From Kribbella aluminosa (GTDB taxonomy: Bacteria; Actinomycetota; Actinomycetes; Propionibacteriales; Kribbellaceae), in assembly GCF_017876295.1 (NCBI RefSeq), contig NZ_JAGINT010000002.1, forward strand, positions 4,092,001-4,156,000: DNA of 64,000 nt. Direction: 5' to 3'. Within the stretch, counting starts at the first letter, position 1; each line of letters begins with the position of its first letter. The notes beneath the pieces are model-generated. The model saw only the letters and a list, made by a program, of their open reading frames with translations, was not told the DNA's origin and searched no databases. The position numbers were made by a program, and so were the translations under genes. Positions 1 to 7,957 of the stretch are shown piece by piece.

Positions 1-58
1 CGACCTCGTCCGCCGTCAACAGCGAGTCGACATCCACCAGATCCAGAGAAGCACCCAT
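1..58 (-). CDS. N-terminus of a probable acyl-CoA dehydrogenase (partial)
   Basis: The gene runs off the left edge, and only its first 19 codons are visible, from an ATG at 58. The peptide contains DVDSLLTADEV, which resembles the start of glutaryl-CoA/acyl-CoA dehydrogenases, where a short acidic leader precedes a 'LLT-DE' helix. No catalytic residue is in view, so the family call is inference from a short stretch. It lies upstream of and on the same strand as the DUF1707 gene, 45 bp beyond that gene's stop. Confidence 0.4.
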   Translation of the reverse strand, partial: MGASLDLVDVDSLLTADEV

Positions 59-103
59 GTGCTCACGCTAGCCGGTGCCACCTCGACCGGGCTGTGCAGC
101 AGC

Positions 104-679
104 TCACTTGCGGTACCAGGGCCACCACCAGTGGGGTTTGCGGGGGTGGCGGATGACGATGCTGCCGTGGCGGGCTTCGCCGGTCACCCGGAGGCGGGTG
201 CCGCCGGGGCGGGGTTGGACTGCCTTGTTCCTGGCGCTGCTGTGGACCATGTCGACCTGATCGATGTCGACGCTCCAGCCTTCCGGGACGACCATGACGA
301 CGGAGCTGTGGACGGCGTGGGCGTCGACATGGATCTCGGCCCACTGGACGAGCGCGTCGGTGAAGTCGAGCTTGACCGACGAGTGTTCCGCGATCGCGGT
401 GAGGCGTTCGGGGACGGTCCACGCGCCTTCGCGCTTCTGCGCGCTGTGGCGGGCCCGGAGTGTCAGTTCCTGGGCGCTGCCGTGCGCTACCGGCACCAGG
501 TCGGCGGTCGCGTTGCGGAGCTCCAGCTGGGTCTTGGCCGAGTAGATCTGGGTCAGCCGCTCGTCAAGTTCCTCGAAGTCCAGCCGCCCGTCGGTGTGCG
601 CTTCCTGGACCACGGCGGCGGCACGCTCACGGTCGTTGTCGGACGCCCGGTGACCGGGCGGCGGCTGCTCCAGACTCAT
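104..679 (-). CDS. DUF1707 (SHOCT-like) domain protein with LiaF-like C-terminus
   Basis: A 191-residue protein without a membrane segment. Residues about 10-62 match the actinobacterial DUF1707 module: RASDNDRERAAAVV, then GRLDFEELDERL and L-NATADL. The C-terminal half is beta-rich, with 'HSSVVMVVPEGWSVD', as in DUF2154/LiaF-type cell-wall-stress proteins. It ends in a basic, tryptophan-rich tail (WWWPWYRK) that could touch membrane. In this family DUF1707 is common and usually of unknown function. The start ATG at 679 is the only one before the conserved domain. It is codirectional with the amidotransferase gene 21 bp upstream. Confidence 0.8.
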   Translation of the reverse strand: MSLEQPPPGHRASDNDRERAAAVVQEAHTDGRLDFEELDERLTQIYSAKTQLELRNATADLVPVAHGSAQELTLRARHSAQKREGAWTVPERLTAIAEHSSVKLDFTDALVQWAEIHVDAHAVHSSVVMVVPEGWSVDIDQVDMVHSSARNKAVQPRPGGTRLRVTGEARHGSIVIRHPRKPHWWWPWYRK

Positions 680-700
680 GCCCCCAAAGGTAGCGCCGCA

Positions 701-1393
701 TCAGCCGACGAGGGACAGGAACCGGCCCACCACCGTCGACCAGGTCTTGTCGAGGTCCCCGGCGTACCGTTCCGCGTCCGCCACCACCTCGTCGGGGTCG
801 AACCCGAGCGAACGCAGCCGCTCCGGGTTCCACCGCCGTACCCGGGCCGCCCCCACTTCCGGATGGAACTGGACGCCCCAGCTCTGACCGATCCGCAGCA
901 TCTGGTGCGGGCAGCGCTCGCTGGACATCAGCAGCACCGCGTCCTCCGGCAGCCGCGTGATCTGGTCCTGGTGACTCTCCACCGCCCACACAGAAGAAGG
1001 CAGCCCAGCCAGCAGTACGTCGTCCGCAGCGGCCGGGAGCACCGTCAGCGACGTCACGCCCTTCTCCGGCAGCCCGTACTTCCCCTTGACCTCTCCACCG
1101 AACGTGTGGGCCAGCAACTGTCCACCGAGACAGATGCCGAGCACAGGCACCTTGCCGTGCGCGTCACGTAGCAACAACCGCTCAGCCGGCAACCAGGGCG
1201 ACCGTTCGTCCTCGTCCGGCAGCATCCCGCCGCCGAGCAGGATCAGGGCCGCATGCCCGTCGACCTGAAGGGGCACTGGTTCGCCGTCCCAGGCCCGGAC
1301 GACGACCGGGGAGATCGCCCGAACGTCCATCCATTCCAGGAGGCGCCCGGGGCCGCTGTCCCGGTCGTTCTCGATGATCAGCACAGTCGTCAC
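701..1393 (-). CDS. Type 1 glutamine amidotransferase
   Basis: A class I glutamine amidotransferase of about 230 residues. It carries the nucleophile elbow GICLGGQLLAH (catalytic Cys) and the His-Glu pair in VQFHPEV. Such stand-alone proteins resemble the GuaA glutaminase domain and usually transfer or hydrolyse glutamine amide nitrogen on an unknown acceptor. The GTG at 1393 (VTTVLIIENDR) is preferred because the family starts with this first beta strand. An upstream ATG at 1462 would add a basic 23-residue extension with no similarity to the fold and would leave only 5 bp to the divergent FHA gene. The substrate cannot be inferred. Confidence 0.8.
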   Translation of the reverse strand: MTTVLIIENDRDSGPGRLLEWMDVRAISPVVVRAWDGEPVPLQVDGHAALILLGGGMLPDEDERSPWLPAERLLLRDAHGKVPVLGICLGGQLLAHTFGGEVKGKYGLPEKGVTSLTVLPAAADDVLLAGLPSSVWAVESHQDQITRLPEDAVLLMSSERCPHQMLRIGQSWGVQFHPEVGAARVRRWNPERLRSLGFDPDEVVADAERYAGDLDKTWSTVVGRFLSLVG

Positions 1394-1467
1394 CCGGGCA
1401 ACGGTACGGCGGCACACCGGGCGCCGGCGTACCGAAGTCGCGATTCCTGGATACTGATGCACTGGGG

Positions 1468-2307
1468 GTGCCGATGGAGCCTGTCAGTGGATTCGTGCGC
1501 GCCGTTGTCGGAGACGTGGCCTTCGTCTTCGGCAAGGGCATGGTGAGCGCGTACCTGCTCGCCCGCCGCAACGGGTGGCCGCGCCCGCAGCTGGACGTCC
1601 TGGTGCGATCGCACGGCCAGTACGTGCCGCTGTCCGTCCCCACGGGCACCGTGCCGGTGATTGGCCGGCTGGTCGGGCTCGACGAGATCGGCCCGGCGCC
1701 GACGATCACCGTCGAGTTCACCCCGGGCGACACCGGCGCCGAAGCACACCTGACTGCGAACAACCCGGTGCTCATCACGATCACCGACGTCAGTCACCGC
1801 GAGTACGACGCGGTAATACTGACCACGTCGCTCGGCTCCGCGGCGTACGCACAGCTGCCGCCGGGGTACTACCACGTGTCCGCAGTGGTCGTTGATGAGT
1901 ACGGCGACCTGCTGCAGGGGTATGGCGCCCAGCACAACCTGCACGTGGACAAGGGGGACGACGTGATCGTCTCGCTGTCCATCCGGACCGCGGGCGTCGC
2001 GGAGATCGCTGCAGCGCTGGAGACCGGCCCGCAGCCCGCACTGGTCACTCAAGCCGGTGACGTCGTACCGCTGCTGGACTTGGTGCGCATCGGCCGCGCA
2101 CCCGACTGTGACCTCATCCTGGACCGCCAGGAGATCAGCAGGCACCACGCGGAGCTCCTGCGCATCGACGCGACCAGCTACGAGCTACGGGACCTGGGAT
2201 CGACCAACGGAACACAGGTGAACGGCGTACCGATCCAGACCGCAATGGTCGGTCACGGCGACGAGATCCGGCTCGGTGGGCTCCCGTTCCGCCTGCTGGT
2301 GTCCTGA
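1468..2307 (+). CDS. FHA domain protein
   Basis: A 279-residue protein. Its last 90 residues form a forkhead-associated domain with the canonical motifs GRAPDCDLIL, SRHHAEL and GSTNGTQVNG, so it should bind phosphothreonine peptides. The N-terminal 190 residues look like beta-rich repeats of unknown class. No signal peptide or membrane helix is seen, so it probably acts in the cytosol downstream of a Ser/Thr kinase. A GTG at 1468 and an ATG at 1474 are both possible starts. It sits just upstream of dxr with a 28-bp gap, and the two may be cotranscribed. Confidence 0.85.
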   Translation: MPMEPVSGFVRAVVGDVAFVFGKGMVSAYLLARRNGWPRPQLDVLVRSHGQYVPLSVPTGTVPVIGRLVGLDEIGPAPTITVEFTPGDTGAEAHLTANNPVLITITDVSHREYDAVILTTSLGSAAYAQLPPGYYHVSAVVVDEYGDLLQGYGAQHNLHVDKGDDVIVSLSIRTAGVAEIAAALETGPQPALVTQAGDVVPLLDLVRIGRAPDCDLILDRQEISRHHAELLRIDATSYELRDLGSTNGTQVNGVPIQTAMVGHGDEIRLGGLPFRLLVS

Positions 2308-2335
2308 CCTGGAACTTACCTGGAAGAATGGCGCC

Positions 2336-3556
2336 GTGAACACGCGCAGCGTCGTCATTCTCGGCTCGACCGGCTCGATCGGTACGACAGCGCTCGAGCT
2401 GATCGGACGGAACCGGGACCGCTTCCGTGTGCTCGCGCTGTCCGCCGGCGGTGACAACGTCACGTTGCTGGCAGCGCAGGCGCTCGAGTTCGGCGTTGAG
2501 GTCGTGGCGGTCGCGAAGGCCACGGTCGCGCAGGACCTGCAGCTCGCGTTCTACGCGGAGGCGCAGCGCAAGGGGTACGCGAGGGGCGAGTTCCGGATCC
2601 CGAAGATCCTCACCGGGCCGGACGCGTCGAGCGAGCTCGCGGCGATGCCGTGTGACGTAGTACTCAACGGCATCAACGGATCGGTCGGTCTGCACGCGAC
2701 GCTGGCGGCGCTGGACGCGGGGAACACGCTCGCGCTCGCCAACAAGGAGTCGCTGGTGATCGGCGGGCCGATCGTCACCCGGCGCGCCAAGCCCGGCCAG
2801 ATCGTCCCGGTCGACTCCGAGCACAGCGCGATCGCGCAGTGTCTGCGCGGCGGTACGCCGGACGAGGTCCGCAAGCTGCTGCTGACCGCGAGCGGCGGGC
2901 CGTTCCTCGGCATGCCGCGCGGCGAGCTGGCGAACGTCACGGTCGAGCAGGCCCTCGAGCACCCGAACTTCGCGATGGGCCCGGTCGTCACGATCAACTC
3001 GGCGACGCTGGTCAACAAGGGCCTGGAGCTGATCGAGGCGCACCTGCTGTTCGGTATCCCGATGGACCGGATCGACGTGGTCGTCCACCGGCAGCAGGCG
3101 ATCCACTCGATGGTCGAGTTCACCGACGGCGCGACCATCGCGCAGGTCGGGATCCCGACCATGACGGTACCGATCGCGCTCGCGCTCGGCTGGCCCGGCC
3201 GGATACCGGACGCGACCCGGCCGTGGAGCTTCGCCGAGGCGAGTACCTGGACGTTCCAGCCGGTCGACACCGCGGAGTTCCCGGCGGTCGAGCTGGCCCG
3301 GGAGGTGGGGACCCGGGGCGGTACCGCCCCGGCCGTGTTCAACGCCGCCAACGAGGTCTGCGTGCAGGCGTTCCGGGACGGCCGGCTGCCGTTCACCGGG
3401 ATCGTCGACACGGTCGCCCGGGTGGTGACCGATCACGACGTACCCTCGTATGAGGAACTGTCCGTGGACGACGTGCTCGCCGCGGACGCGTGGGCCCGGA
3501 CGAGGGCCCGTGAGATTACCGCCAGGACTACCGACAACGGCCAGGAGACCCACTAG
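2336..3556 (+). CDS. dxr: 1-deoxy-D-xylulose 5-phosphate reductoisomerase
   Basis: The second enzyme of the MEP isoprenoid pathway, converting DXP to 2-C-methyl-D-erythritol 4-phosphate with NADPH. The 406-residue length is typical. Residues 10-16 (GSTGSIG) form the nucleotide-binding loop. ALANKESLV, VDSEHSA and the flexible-loop stretch HRQQAIHSMVEF carry the metal and substrate ligands. The GTG at 2336 is chosen because the family begins one short strand before the GSTGSIG loop. Two genes later lies ispG of the same pathway, with the intramembrane protease rip1 between them, as in mycobacteria. Confidence 0.97.
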   Translation: MNTRSVVILGSTGSIGTTALELIGRNRDRFRVLALSAGGDNVTLLAAQALEFGVEVVAVAKATVAQDLQLAFYAEAQRKGYARGEFRIPKILTGPDASSELAAMPCDVVLNGINGSVGLHATLAALDAGNTLALANKESLVIGGPIVTRRAKPGQIVPVDSEHSAIAQCLRGGTPDEVRKLLLTASGGPFLGMPRGELANVTVEQALEHPNFAMGPVVTINSATLVNKGLELIEAHLLFGIPMDRIDVVVHRQQAIHSMVEFTDGATIAQVGIPTMTVPIALALGWPGRIPDATRPWSFAEASTWTFQPVDTAEFPAVELAREVGTRGGTAPAVFNAANEVCVQAFRDGRLPFTGIVDTVARVVTDHDVPSYEELSVDDVLAADAWARTRAREITARTTDNGQETH

Positions 3557-3558
3557 GC

Positions 3559-4866
3559 ATGAGCGTGCTTCTCACCATCCTCGGCATCGTGGTGTTCGTG
3601 CTCGGGGTGCTGATCTCCGTGGCGCTGCACGAGCTCGGCCACATGCTCCCGGCGAAGGCGTTCGGGATGAAGGTCACGCAGTTCTTCGCCGGATTCGGGC
3701 GCACCCTGTGGTCGGTGCGGCGCGGCGAGACCGAGTACGGCATCAAGGCGATCCCGGCCGGCGGTTTCGTCCGGATCATCGGCATGATGCCGCCCGCGAA
3801 GGGCCAGGACCCGAGCAAGGTCCGGAAGGCCAACACCGGCGCGATCCAGTCGATGGTGGAGAACGCGCGCACCGCGGAGTACGAGACGATCGCGCCCGAG
3901 GACGACGGCCGGCTGTTCTACCAGAAGGTGTGGTGGAAGAAGCTGATCGTGATGGCGTCCGGGCCGCTGGTCAACGTCCTGATCGCGACGGTGCTGTTCA
4001 CCGGCCTCTACACGCTGTACGGCGACCGGGTGCCGCAGACGACGATCTCCACCGTGACCGACTGCGTGATCCCGGCCAAGCAGGCCACGCCGAACCGGAA
4101 GTGCCAGGACGGGGACAAGGAGTCGCCCGCGAAGCTCGCCGGGTTCCACGTCGGGGACAAGGTCGTCTCGTTCAACGGCACCCAGATCTCCAGCTGGGAC
4201 CAGCTCACCCCGCTGATCCGCGCGAACACCGACAAGCCCGCGACGATCGTTGTCGAGCGCAACGGTCAGCAGCTCACCCTGCAGACGAAGACGATCGTCA
4301 ACCAGGTGCTCGACACGCCGGGGTCGGACAAGTACGTCTCGGTCGGGTTCCTCGGCGTCTCACCGGTGAACAAGCTCGAGCGGCAGAGCGTCGGCTACGC
4401 ACTGGACAAGATGGGCACCTACACGGTCAGCACGGTGCAGGCCCTCGGCCGGTTCCCGGAGAAGCTGGTCGGCGTCGCGCAGTCGATCGTCGGCGGCAAG
4501 CGCGCGCAGGACAGCCCGATGAGCGTGGTCGGTGCGAGCCGGGTCGCGGGCGAGATCGCGGCCAGTGACCTCGGCGTCGGCGACAAGGCCGCCACGCTGA
4601 TCCTGCTGCTCGCCTCGCTGAACCTGTTCCTTGCCCTGTTCAACTTCATCCCGCTGCTGCCGCTCGACGGTGGGCACATGGTCGGCGCGATCTGGGAAGG
4701 CATCCGGCGCGGCCTGGCCAAGCTGTTCGGCCGGCCGGACCCCGGGTACGTCGACGTGGCCAAGCTGCTGCCGATCGCGTACGTCGCGGCCAGCGTGATC
4801 GTGGTGATGGGCGTGCTGCTCGTCATCGCCGACATCGTGAACCCCATCAAGCTGTTCAACGGATAG
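3559..4866 (+). CDS. rip1: Site-2 intramembrane metalloprotease (M50, RseP/Rip1 family)
   Basis: A membrane zinc protease of 435 residues. HELGH at residues 24-28, in the first transmembrane segment, supplies two zinc ligands and the catalytic Glu. The C-terminal LPLDGGHMVGA supplies the third ligand (LDG motif). Between them are a hydrophobic segment near residue 135 and a PDZ-like region at about 190-260 (GFHVGDKVVSFNG). Homologues cut membrane-anchored anti-sigma factors in regulated intramembrane proteolysis. It starts 2 bp after dxr, with a gap to ispG that carries a small tandem repeat. The neighbourhood matches Rv2870c-Rv2868c of Mycobacterium tuberculosis. Confidence 0.95.
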   Translation: MSVLLTILGIVVFVLGVLISVALHELGHMLPAKAFGMKVTQFFAGFGRTLWSVRRGETEYGIKAIPAGGFVRIIGMMPPAKGQDPSKVRKANTGAIQSMVENARTAEYETIAPEDDGRLFYQKVWWKKLIVMASGPLVNVLIATVLFTGLYTLYGDRVPQTTISTVTDCVIPAKQATPNRKCQDGDKESPAKLAGFHVGDKVVSFNGTQISSWDQLTPLIRANTDKPATIVVERNGQQLTLQTKTIVNQVLDTPGSDKYVSVGFLGVSPVNKLERQSVGYALDKMGTYTVSTVQALGRFPEKLVGVAQSIVGGKRAQDSPMSVVGASRVAGEIAASDLGVGDKAATLILLLASLNLFLALFNFIPLLPLDGGHMVGAIWEGIRRGLAKLFGRPDPGYVDVAKLLPIAYVAASVIVVMGVLLVIADIVNPIKLFNG

Positions 4867-4900
4867 CTGTTCAGCGGATAGTCAACGGATAGTCAACGGA
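4852..4900 (+). repeat. Tandem duplication of the 3' end of the rip1 gene
   Basis: The last codons of the protease gene, CTGTTCAACGGATAG (4852-4866), are followed at once by CTGTTCAGCGGATAG (4867-4881). Then come TCAACGGATAG (4882-4892) and TCAACGGA (4893-4900). The copies look like replication slippage and fill most of the 43-bp gap before ispG. Each copy keeps a TAG, which gives redundant stop codons. Confidence 0.85.
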
Positions 4901-4909
4901 CAAGGACAC

Positions 4910-6052
4910 ATGAGCATCAACCTGGGCATGCCCGCGCTGCCGCCGCCGACCCTCGCGCCGCGCCGCAAGACCCGCCAGATCAAGGTCGGCAGCGTGCTGG
5001 TCGGCGGCGACGCGCCGGTGTCGGTGCAGTCGATGACGACCACCCCGACGAACGACGTCAACAAGACGCTGCAGCAGATCGCCGAGCTGACCGCGGCCGG
5101 CTGCGACATCGTCCGGGTCGCCTGCCCGCGGCAGGAGGACGCGGACGCGCTGGCGGAGATCGCGCAGCACTCGCAGATCCCGGTGATCGCCGACATCCAC
5201 TTCCAGCCGGGCTACGTGTTCGCGGCGATCGAGGCCGGGTGTGCCGCCGTCCGGGTGAACCCGGGCAACATCCGCAAGTTCGACGACCAGGTCAAGCAGA
5301 TCGCGCAGGCGGCGAAGGACCACGGTACGTCGCTGCGGATCGGGGTGAACGCCGGTTCGCTGGACAAGCGGCTGCTGGAGAAGTACGGCAAGGCGACGCC
5401 CGAGGCACTGGTCGAGTCGGCCGTCTGGGAGGCGTCGCTGTTCGAGGAGCACGACTTCCACGACTTCAAGATCTCGGTCAAGCACAACGACCCGGTCGTG
5501 ATGGTGCAGGCGTACGAGATGCTCGCCGAGCGGGGCGACTGGCCGCTGCACCTCGGGGTCACCGAGGCCGGGCCGGCGTTCCAGGGCACGATCAAGTCGT
5601 CGGTCGCGTTCGGGGCGCTGCTGTCGAAGGGCATCGGTGACACGATCCGGGTGTCGCTGTCCGCGCCGCCGGTCGAGGAGGTCAAGGTCGGCCTGCAGAT
5701 CCTGCAGTCGCTGAACCTGCGGGAGCGCAAGCTCGAGATCGTCTCCTGCCCGTCCTGCGGCCGTGCGCAGGTGGACGTGTACACGCTGGCCGAGCAGGTG
5801 ACCGCGGGGCTGGAGGGCATGGAGGTTCCGCTCCGGGTCGCCGTGATGGGCTGCGTCGTGAACGGTCCGGGCGAGGCCCGGGAGGCCGACCTCGGCGTCG
5901 CGTCCGGGAACGGCAAGGGCCAGATCTTCGTGAAGGGCGAGGTCATCAAGACCGTCCCCGAGTCGGCGATCGTCGAGACCTTGATCGAAGAAGCCATGCG
6001 CATCGCCGAACAGATGGGTGAGACCGGCGAGCCCACCGTCAGCGTCGGATGA
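4910..6052 (+). CDS. ispG: 4-hydroxy-3-methylbut-2-enyl diphosphate synthase (flavodoxin/ferredoxin type)
   Basis: The [4Fe-4S] enzyme that converts MEcPP to HMBPP in the MEP pathway. At 380 residues it is the bacterial (non-plant) form. Cluster ligands C280 and C283 (CPSCGR) and C315 (MGCVVNGPGEA) are visible, followed by the conserved Glu of that motif. The N-terminal TIM-barrel motif VGGDAPVSVQSMTTT is intact. The ATG at 4910 has a purine-rich AAGGA just upstream. Its stop overlaps the start of the following nucleosidase gene (ATGA), so the two are probably translationally coupled. Confidence 0.97.
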   Translation: MSINLGMPALPPPTLAPRRKTRQIKVGSVLVGGDAPVSVQSMTTTPTNDVNKTLQQIAELTAAGCDIVRVACPRQEDADALAEIAQHSQIPVIADIHFQPGYVFAAIEAGCAAVRVNPGNIRKFDDQVKQIAQAAKDHGTSLRIGVNAGSLDKRLLEKYGKATPEALVESAVWEASLFEEHDFHDFKISVKHNDPVVMVQAYEMLAERGDWPLHLGVTEAGPAFQGTIKSSVAFGALLSKGIGDTIRVSLSAPPVEEVKVGLQILQSLNLRERKLEIVSCPSCGRAQVDVYTLAEQVTAGLEGMEVPLRVAVMGCVVNGPGEAREADLGVASGNGKGQIFVKGEVIKTVPESAIVETLIEEAMRIAEQMGETGEPTVSVG

Positions 6053-6597
6053 CGCAGTACCTGGTTGTCAGTGCGATTGCCGGTGAGGCGCGGTACGTGC
6101 CGGAGGGGATTCCGGTGCTGCTCACCGGGGTCGGTAAGACTCCGGCGGCGGTCGCTGTCAGTCGGGCGTTGGCGGAGCGTGACACGACCGATCTGGTGGT
6201 GCTGAACGTCGGGACCACCGGGGCGCTGCGTGATGGTCTGTCCGGGTTGTTCCTGCCGAGCATGGTCATCAACCACGACGTGAACGCGGACGCCGTACGC
6301 GCGATCGGGCTGGATCCGCAGGACGAGCTCCGGATCGAGGGCGGCGACGGCACGGTCCTCGCGTCCGGCGACGTGTTCGTGGCCGATCCGGTCGTGCGCG
6401 GCCGGCTGGCGGAGCGGGCGCACCTGGTGGACATGGAGGCGTACGGCGTGGTGTACGCGTGCCGGGCGTACGGCGTACCTGTCCGCGTCGTGAAGCACGT
6501 GTCGGACTCGGCGGACGCGGCGGCGCTGGACTGGCCGGCGCTCGTGGACGACAGCGCCAAGGTGCTGGGGGAGTGGGTCCGGGAGAATGCCGTCTGA
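6049..6597 (+). CDS. Nucleoside phosphorylase/nucleosidase family protein
   Basis: A short (182-residue) member of the PNP/MTAN superfamily. VVSAIAGEARYVP at the N-terminus, the glycine-rich VGTTGALRDGL loop, the ribose-binding VDMEAYG and the catalytic-Asp motif KHVSDSAD are in the expected order. MTA/SAH nucleosidases and futalosine hydrolases share this fold. The sequence does not decide which nucleoside is cleaved. It overlaps ispG by 4 bp and is the first gene of a block that separates ispG from its usual neighbour, the DUF4081 acetyltransferase. Confidence 0.82.
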   Translation: MTQYLVVSAIAGEARYVPEGIPVLLTGVGKTPAAVAVSRALAERDTTDLVVLNVGTTGALRDGLSGLFLPSMVINHDVNADAVRAIGLDPQDELRIEGGDGTVLASGDVFVADPVVRGRLAERAHLVDMEAYGVVYACRAYGVPVRVVKHVSDSADAAALDWPALVDDSAKVLGEWVRENAV

Positions 6598-6603
6598 GCC
6601 GGC

Positions 6604-6635
6604 TTGACCTTGACCCTGGGGGCAAGGTTTAGCCT
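6604..6635 (+). promoter_or_regulatory. MerR-type promoter/operator
   Basis: A -35 box TTGACC (6604-6609) and a -10-like TAGCCT (6630-6635) are separated by 20 bp, the over-long spacer typical of MerR-activated promoters. The spacer holds the dyad ACCTTG-N10-CAAGGT (6607-6628). The layout closely resembles the copA promoter bound by CueR. It lies 18 bp upstream of the merR gene, so the regulator probably controls itself and the thioredoxin gene behind it. Confidence 0.75.
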
Positions 6636-6653
6636 GGGGGTGAAGGAGGCGGG

Positions 6654-7019
6654 ATGCGGATCAGTGATCTGGCGGCCGAGGCCGGGGTGACGGTCAAGGC
6701 GGTGCGATACTACGAGTCGCAAGGGCTGCTCAAGCCGCGCCGGGAGGCCAACGGGTACCGGGCGTACGACGCGGACGACGTGCTGGTGGTGCGTGAGGTG
6801 AAGGCGTTGCTGAGCCTCGGGCTGACGGCCGAGCAGACGTATCCGTTCATCGAGTGCCTGCGGGCCGGCAACGCCCGCGCGGACGTCTGCCCGGCGTCGC
6901 TGACGGCGTACCGGACCCGGATCGCCGACGTGGACCGGCGGATCGCCGAGCTCACCGACCTGCGGGCGCGGCTGACCGACCTCCTGACCGATGCCGAGAG
7001 CTGGAGGAAGAACCCATGA
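6654..7019 (+). CDS. MerR family transcriptional regulator
   Basis: A 121-residue regulator. The N-terminal winged helix-turn-helix (MRISDLAAEAGVTVKAVRYY) is followed by the GLLKPRR-NGYRAYD wing. The dimerisation helix ends the protein. C68 and C79, near the start of that helix (FIECLRAGNARADVC), could bind metal or form a redox disulfide. They are not the exact CueR CX7C spacing. Start: GGAGG precedes the ATG. Its stop overlaps the thioredoxin start (ATGA), so a thiol- or metal-responsive control of thioredoxin is a reasonable inference. Confidence 0.9.
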   Translation: MRISDLAAEAGVTVKAVRYYESQGLLKPRREANGYRAYDADDVLVVREVKALLSLGLTAEQTYPFIECLRAGNARADVCPASLTAYRTRIADVDRRIAELTDLRARLTDLLTDAESWRKNP

Positions 7020-7351
7020 CCGACCTGCGGAGCGTTGACCAGACCACGTTCAGGGACCAGGTACTGCGGTCCGAAAAGCCTGTCCTGGTGGACTTCTGGG
7101 CGCAGTGGTGCCCGCCGTGCCACCAGATCGCGCCGGTGCTCGCGCAGATCGCCGCCGAGCGCGCGGACCAGCTGACCGTGGTGAAGCTCAACTCCGACGA
7201 GAACCCGACGATCGCCGCGAACTACCGGGTGATGGCGCTCCCCACCCTCGCCCTGTTCCACCGCGGCGAGCTGATCTGGTCCGTCGTCGGCGCCCGCCCG
7301 AAGCACAAGCTCCTGAAGGAACTCGACGACGCGCTACTGACCGCCGTATAA
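7016..7351 (+). CDS. Thioredoxin with WCPPC active site
   Basis: A cytosolic thioredoxin of 111 residues. VLVDFWAQWCPPCHQIAP carries the redox pair C32/C35, and MALPTLALFHRGE contains the cis-proline loop. The active site is WCPPC rather than the standard WCGPC, which should change its redox potential. The ATG at 7016 overlaps the merR stop by 4 bp. The gene ends inside the 3' end of the convergent SnoaL-like gene (18-bp overlap). Confidence 0.9.
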   Translation: MTDLRSVDQTTFRDQVLRSEKPVLVDFWAQWCPPCHQIAPVLAQIAAERADQLTVVKLNSDENPTIAANYRVMALPTLALFHRGELIWSVVGARPKHKLLKELDDALLTAV

Positions 7352-7711
7352 CGCCGTCTGCTGGTGGAAGGCGACCAGCCACTCACCGGATCGGTTGGTC
7401 CAGACGGTGCTCGCGTACGACGGTGCCTGCACTTCGTTGCCGTCGACAAGCACCGTCACGGCGACGTGGTACGTGACGATCGCCGTGTGCTCGTCCACGA
7501 CGACCACCCGCTCCTCGGTACGATCCGTCGTCAGGTACGGATTGTGGTTGGCCGTGATCCCCGGGACCGCGGTGGCCTTGTCGATGATCCCGAACCTGGT
7601 GACCGCGATCGCGTCGTCCCGCAAGTACCGCTGGTAGAACCCACCGTCCCCCTCCCGGTTCGCCTTCCACAACAGTTCCTCGAGCTCCGAGAGCTCCTCG
7701 TTCGTCGACAT
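7334..7711 (-). CDS. SnoaL-like/DUF4440 (NTF2-fold) protein
   Basis: A 125-residue NTF2-like protein. An N-terminal helical hairpin (ELEELLWKANREGDGGFYQRYLRDDAIAV) precedes a beta-sheet cone ending VWTNRSGEWLVAFHQQTAL, the DUF4440 signature. Members of this fold bind small ligands or act as isomerases, and this one has no diagnostic catalytic residues. The ATG at 7711 is used because the codons upstream belong to the divergent promoter region. It is convergent with thioredoxin and divergent from the ribbon-helix-helix operon. Confidence 0.82.
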   Translation of the reverse strand: MSTNEELSELEELLWKANREGDGGFYQRYLRDDAIAVTRFGIIDKATAVPGITANHNPYLTTDRTEERVVVVDEHTAIVTYHVAVTVLVDGNEVQAPSYASTVWTNRSGEWLVAFHQQTALYGGQ

Positions 7712-7730
7712 GCCCCCACTCTGACTGCTT

Positions 7731-7790
7731 CTTAGGACAGCCGCCGCCCTAAGCATTGACTGGTAGCTGTCTAGGATGCTAGCAATATAG
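7731..7790. promoter_or_regulatory. Divergent promoter region with two dyads
   Basis: Between the SnoaL-like gene and the ribbon-helix-helix gene lies a perfect inverted repeat CTTAGG-N11-CCTAAG (7731-7753). It is followed by CTAG-containing near-repeats (GTCTAG, GCTAGC; 7769-7783). A possible rightward promoter is TTGACT (7756-7761) with TAGCAA (7780-7785), 18 bp apart. Short repeated dyads are usual operators of RHH proteins, so autoregulation by the next gene is likely but not shown. Confidence 0.5.
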
Positions 7791-7792
7791 CC

Positions 7793-7957
7793 ATGGTGGA
7801 CGATGTGGGCAAGAAGGTGCAGTTCAACGTGTACTTGCCGCCAGGGCTGGTGCGGCGGGTGAAGCACAAGGCGATCGACGACGGCGCGAGTCTGTCGGCG
7901 TTGGTGGAGCAGGCGTTGGCGGAATATCTGGACAACCATGGGGAGGCCCGGGGATGA
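7793..7957 (+). CDS. Small ribbon-helix-helix (CopG/Arc-type) protein
   Basis: A 54-residue ORF starting with ATG at 7793. The strand KKVQFNVYLPPGLVRRVKHKA and the helix pair ASLSALVEQALAEYL match ribbon-helix-helix DNA-binding proteins. The C-terminus NHGEARG overlaps the start of the VOC gene (ATGA). RHH proteins of this size act as dimeric repressors or antitoxins. No toxin follows here (the next genes are a VOC protein and a GNAT), so local repression of this three-gene operon is the simpler reading. Confidence 0.75.
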   Translation: MVDDVGKKVQFNVYLPPGLVRRVKHKAIDDGASLSALVEQALAEYLDNHGEARG

